Positions 59,901-64,000 of a DNA stretch of 64,000 bases are shown piece after piece. Positions within the stretch are counted from its first letter, which is position 1. The number at the start of each line of letters is the position of its first letter. The stretch is from assembly GCA_036362985.1 (NCBI GenBank), contig JAYGXS010000004.1:34149397-34213396 (forward strand). The letters are read 5' to 3'. The notes below the pieces were generated by a model that was not told the DNA's origin, did not search any database, and saw only the letters and a list, made by a program, of their open reading frames with translations. The stretch is from Ligula intestinalis (taxonomy: Eukaryota; Platyhelminthes; Cestoda; Diphyllobothriidea; Diphyllobothriidae). Position numbers and translations under genes: made by a program.

Positions 59901-62900
59901 AGGTCAAATTTCCCTCTATCTAAGTACTTCCTTGATCATGCTAATCAATATGATTTGTTCTAATAGTCTTCTACGTTTATAGGCTTACTTTATATCCTTT
60001 CAGAAACCTTAGTACGCACCTGTTACGCACCTATACGGCCCCTGGTATGTTCCACCCTTTCTTTTCCTTTTGACTACTGGAGGCTTTTGCCATTGGGCGG
60101 CCATACGAAGAACTCTTACCTAATAATTTGTTAACGATCTAACTTAAACACACTCTATAGAAAATAAACGTGCCATTTCTAGCAGCAATCATCCAAAATG
60201 GCAAAAATCCTCCAAATGATCAAGATCTACAAATGCTCCATTACCGAGATCCCGTGACAGATAATAGAACTACAGTAGTCGCCGGCCATTAAGCCCACCT
60301 CGGGCCCAGACCGAATTGGGCTTAATAGCCGGCGACTACTGTATATAGTATCCCGTGGAAAAAAACTGGCTGTGATAGACTTCAAATTGTTTCAGTTGTA
60401 GCTTTCAGTCTGGCTTCTACGAGATTGTATTCTGTCGTTAATTCTACTCAATTAAACCACTAACTTGATCCTTGAAATAGGCGTAGGTGAGTTTGAAGAT
60501 GTTCAGTTTTCATCCAAACGCCGGTTGCCTGACCTAGAAAAACGAAATGTTTTTCAGCTGAATCCATGATCAGACGGAGGCACACATTGCGATTAATGGT
60601 CTCCATTCTAGGGATGTGGACAGTTTCAAATACTTCAGGGCAAATTAACTGTTGAGTGGGCGGAGCAAGGCCAACATAGCTTCCCAAATCGATGCTGTTG
60701 CCGGATCTTCAGTCCCACCAGGCTTTCGGTATTGCTGGGAGCGAAACACCCCAGCTTGGTCTCCAACGGGTCAGTCCACATTCGCTGTGACAAACTCACG
60801 AGTATATCTCGGGCCATCCAATAAAGGCGATTGTAGTGGCTTTTCCAGGTTCTTTGTCGTCTGCTTATTGACTTTGGTGGTCACGTCCTAAATCCGAAAT
60901 CGCCAATTACCCTAAAACTTCAGAGAGGTAGTCAGCTTAAAACCAAACCCAACACAATCTGCCAACACACGGAAGTGATCTATCGATCTTTAGTCACCAT
61001 TGCTGGGAAGAGAGTGGCTTGGGCTCTCTAGATCCACTGCTACAGACTGCCACACAATCCACGATATTATGAAGGTGAGATAGTTTGGGTAGGACCACAG
61101 TCGTACTGTCATGTCTGTAAAGAAGTCAGGACTGCCGAACATGAATATGCATCGACAGAACTATTTTACAGAGCTGCACTCTGAAATTATTTTAGGAGTA
61201 GCTACTTTTATCGTCGAAACGAAACAAGGGGATCATTCGTTAATAAAAATCGCCAAGTTCGAAGACACTCGAACAGACAGCGAATATCAAAAATAAAAAG
61301 TGGAGAACAACAAACCTTAGTAGTTATGGGTCGATCGTCTGCTTCGCAAAGTTCATCGGTTGACACCCTCAGATTGTCAGGGGAAAAGGTCGTCAGTAGT
61401 GATACATCCACATCCAAAGGATCTTTTTGAAGCTTTTCAGGTTGCTGCTTTTTCTTCTGAGTTTTCCGCAGTTTGCGCTCTTCCTCGAGCCTTTCCAGCT
61501 CTAATAAAAAGCAGATTCGAAATAAGGCAGTTTATCAGGTTTTAAGGTACGTTACATAAACAGAAATAAACACAAAAGTCTATTGTAGGGAGAAATAATT
61601 GCAAAACTGTTAATCTCCTTGATTATAAGTTTCGTGGTAAGTAAGGTTTCGTGAAGTGCAAAACTAAAAAGACAGTTTTACTACGATTGCTGCAGAACAT
61701 TATGAGAAGAATTTCTATTAAGCATGTAGGAACCTTTGGAGGAAAACGTTGCCTCAAATACACGAAGAGACTATTAAGGTAGTGACAATTCCTAATCGAA
61801 CTGATTACTGGACGTGTGGAAACGTTTGATTAATGCCTTTAGAAACCGAAGGCGTTGAGGCTGATACCTTCGTTTTTTCAGGATACTACTGATATGAAGG
61901 TCAGAGTAGCACATCAAGCAGTACGTTATTCTGAAATGATCTGAAAGACAATAAATTTGCCCACCATACAAGCTATTTGCGGCCCCACTATTGTCTTAGA
62001 ATGAAGGTCTAACAAATATAAATTATCGTAATGATCTAGCAAAAGATGCATCCATGTCAGAAATTGTAGTCTATGCGCACTATACAGCATAAAACAACAA
62101 GCGAATAATATTTTAACACATCAAAATAGTCAACCCCTTTCTTGCACACTATGAAAAACGTAAAAAAGTTGTACAGTTAACTGTGATAGGTTGAAAAGTA
62201 AGCGATGTGAAACAGAAGTGGAGCGAAGACAGGGTAATTACACACTCGTTTAACAGAAAATTTTTGAATGCTAGCTTGCTAAAACTAAATCTAGGAACAT
62301 CCTAGAGGTGCTCACATATTATTGACAATATGCACGAAATACAGACATGCACGTTAGGCGGTTAACGGCAACATAAGGATTAAATAACCATCGCTGAACA
62401 TGTAAAACGACACATAGAGTGTGGAAACGGACGACCAGCTTCCGTTTTCTATCAGGTCCATGAAGAACTTCAATCAATTTCATGTTTTCATGGAAGAAGC
62501 AAACAACCGTCAACAGTCAGCAAAGGAAAATTGAGTTTCCATGCAACGCGCACATACACGTTGGTAGATGGTAAGCCAGCCGAATGATTCCTCCAGACGT
62601 TTTCCGTCTGTGGAACGCCGGAAAAGAAAATGTGAAAAGAAGATTCGTTTTCAAATTTAGACTGCCTTCAAATGTTACAGCAACGAACTTGTTAATTGGC
62701 GTAGGCGAGAGGAAAGGCCCTTAACCTGTTCGCACTGATTTATAAATAAAGACAATAGATCTGCCTGAATGTTCGGAATCTTAAAGGCGGAAGGGACATT
62801 AGAGAAATGAATAACGTGATTTACTTGGTATTTCAAATACGTTTTACACGATTTGGCAAGGCTTTTTCGGACGGGCATCAGTGTGGCATGAACAACTCTG

Positions 62901-63865
62901 CATAATGTGGACATAAACAGGCCGGCCAATTTCGGCATAACTATGCGGGCATTTACATGGTGAAATAATAACGGTATTTTGTTATTAGAGGGAAAAGCAT
63001 ACAAATCACAAATTGACAGATGACAGAAAGACTGTCACACGGAACTTAAAAGTACCTTTAATTTCTTCTTTAGTCTTTCTCTTTTCCTCTGCGATATCTC
63101 TGATAAGTTTGATCATAGAGGAGACGCACGAAGGGATAGATACGATAAAATTAAACACCACTCGAACGAGATAAATTGGCAAGATATCCCAAAGGGTCGG
63201 AGAGGCTATTGCCTTTAGTTGTTCAGCGATTTCAACATCGATGGCGATCTTTCGTTTGTCCGAAGCCTTATGACGCTTATAATGAGTTTCTAGCCGTTCA
63301 CGCTAAAAGACTGTATGAAACTTAAGTTGAAATTACCAGCGTCCAACGTTTTTCAAACGTATGTCCCCAAACGGCCGCAAAATGAATAACAATAGAAAAC
63401 GTTGTCGCTAGGACAGCAAGCTCAGTATTTGACATTTTACGCAAAGTGCGATAGTAAAATACAGGCGTTCTCCAATCCGGAAGACCGTTGTCGAGCACGG
63501 AATCGTAACTGAGAAATTAAGAAAAAAGATCAAGTACCTTTTTCGAAGTTCTTTATCTTTGAGAGTGTGATAAACAGTTGTGAGCTGTCGAAATTTTCGA
63601 GACGCATCAGGGTCGTCAGGGTTTTTATCAGGATGCAGTTCGAGAGAAAGCTTTCGATAGGCTCGCTTTATATCGCTTAACGAGGCTGTCTAAAAGAGTG
63701 TTTAAAGAGAAATTAAATTACTCTTTCAATGGACATAAACTCATAGAACGTCCTGTCCAGTTCTTCAACGAGGTCAAACATTTCAAGTTCCTTAGTGTCC
63801 CATGCATTTACTAACAATAAATGATGAAAAATCAAAAGAAAAGAGAGAAGATAGGAATGTATCAT
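53989..63865 (-). CDS. DNAJC1: DNAJC1/ERdj1-like ER J-protein with two SANT domains (last exon not found)
   Basis: Minus-strand exons: 63865-63722, 63689-63538, 63508-63337, 63302-63056, 61500-61316, 59086-58915, 57804-57658, 54227-53989. All splice sites are GT-AG and phases agree, giving 486 codons (human 554 aa). Residues 1-21 form a signal peptide (MIHSYLLSFLLIFHHLLLVNA start); the J domain follows with HPD at 67-69 (ELHPDKNPDDPDAS) and NGLPDWRTPVFYYR; a membrane segment lies at about 128-148; a Lys/Glu-rich coil comes before SANT 1 (EWTADEEAIFIRLTNKYPGG, 301-350); an acidic linker leads to SANT 2 (GGWSQKEQIQLETAIKSIPK, 449-486). The family stimulates BiP in the ER lumen and faces ribosomes with its cytosolic part. 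The start is fixed by an in-frame stop three codons before the ATG. Confidence 0.92.
54262..54506. repeat. Long foldback repeat in DNAJC1 intron 7
   Basis: Left arm about 54274-54375, right arm about 54400-54494, mostly complementary (TGCACAAGGCG with CGCCTTGTTCA, AGATTAG with CTAATCTTG, AACTGCAAACG with CGTTTGCAGTT). A 12-bp direct repeat AAAACAGGGTTA lies at each side (54262-54273 and 54495-54506), as expected of an inserted MITE-like element, though it could partly be element end. It sits about 35 bp before exon 8 in the gene's direction. Confidence 0.7.
54895..54985 (+). repeat. PLE tail segment, copy e, hammerhead-like
   Basis: CGCTGATGA, then an 18-nt spacer and TCGAAACGCCAGGCGAATAA, then AGTATTATCCCAATGATCG. 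This copy keeps the exact CTGATGA block and GAAA block of a hammerhead core. It is inside DNAJC1 intron 7 on the opposite strand. Confidence 0.6.
56330..56450 (+). repeat. PLE tail segment, copy f, hammerhead-like
   Basis: GATGACGAATCCG-CGA-CGGATATCGAAAC: ATCCG pairs with CGGAT as a stem II between the GATGA and GAAA blocks. It is followed by GTCAGGCGAATAAAAG, GTCCCAGCGATCG and CTTCCTGGGACTCGCAAG. Inside DNAJC1 intron 7, opposite strand. Confidence 0.6.
56711..56731 (+). repeat. GA microsatellite
   Basis: A short run of GA dinucleotides with one interruption, in DNAJC1 intron 7. Confidence 0.8.
60273..60341. mobile_element. 69-bp pogo/Tc1-like MITE in DNAJC1 intron 5
   Basis: Inverted repeats of 25 bp with one mismatch (60273-60297 and 60317-60341), starting CAGTAGTCGCC and ending GGCGACTACTG, flanked by TA on both sides. 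CAGTAG-type ends with TA duplications are typical of the pogo/Tigger branch of Tc1/mariner. Only 19 bp separate the arms, so it cannot encode a transposase. Confidence 0.8.
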
Positions 63866-64000
63866 AATTCAGAACAGCCGACCGGCGCCGAGAAAACGTC
63901 AGCGAAAACCGATTGAAATGGGCGGTTGTAGAAGGTCAGATCGGGCAAGCCTTCTCAAAGTCAGTCAGTGCGAGGTCACACTTAGGTTTTAAGAAGGAAC

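Overview
This is a eukaryotic, repeat-dominated window, most likely from a parasitic flatworm (Neodermata); a tapeworm of the diphyllobothriidean type is my best guess, a trematode the main alternative. The reasons are two conserved host genes with very short introns (29-35 bp), LTR retrotransposons of the CsRn1-like Gypsy type (primer-binding site beginning TGGTGAC, C-x2-H-x9-C-x3-C Gag knuckle, 4-bp target duplications), many CR1-like non-LTR retrotransposons, and Penelope-like elements (PLEs) with GIY-YIG endonuclease domains. There are no bacterial-style operons. I found no tRNA or rRNA gene by reading. The species call is inference.

Layout. 1-1879 (minus): 5' part of a Gypsy/CsRn1-like element (LTR-1), inserted in the reverse transcriptase (RT) region of a CR1-like element A1 (1880-4815, minus). 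4950-5660 (plus): 3' end of CR1-like family B. 6631-6840: Merlin/ISXO2-like transposase fragment. 7890-8300 (minus): CR1-like RT remnant. 10382-12320 (minus): B copy 3. 12320-12655 (plus): PLE GIY-YIG fragment. 12656-16085 (plus): CR1-like element C. 16117-26900: a nest in which a CR1-like element D (minus) is interrupted by a near full-length A2 (plus, 16967-25587), which is itself interrupted by B2 (minus, 18111-21194). 27433-31998 (plus): a complete but dead LTR retrotransposon (LTR-2) with 420-bp LTRs and AGTC target duplications.

Host genes. 33451-34824 (plus) encodes 60S ribosomal protein L5 (uL18) in five coding exons, 300 aa. 53989-63865 (minus) encodes a DNAJC1/ERdj1-type ER-membrane J-protein (signal peptide, J domain, membrane segment, two SANT domains); eight exons join in phase to 486 codons, and the last coding exon was not found. 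Large stretches between them hold no recognisable gene.

Other repeats. 39530-41095 (plus) and 46850-48300 (minus) are decayed copies of two different PLE families. Six dispersed PLE tail segments carry a hammerhead-ribozyme-like core. 41892-43430 is a short non-autonomous LTR element (LTR-3) with TAGC target duplications. A 69-bp pogo-like MITE (60273-60341) and a long foldback (54262-54506) lie in DNAJC1 introns.

How it works together: apart from the two housekeeping genes, the window is a record of successive retrotransposon insertions. Several key catalytic motifs are mutated (A2 YADN, LTR-2 YIND, PLE-2 VNN, element C SNH), so these copies look inactive. LTR-1 is the freshest-looking: its gag is open, and pol is open to the window edge.
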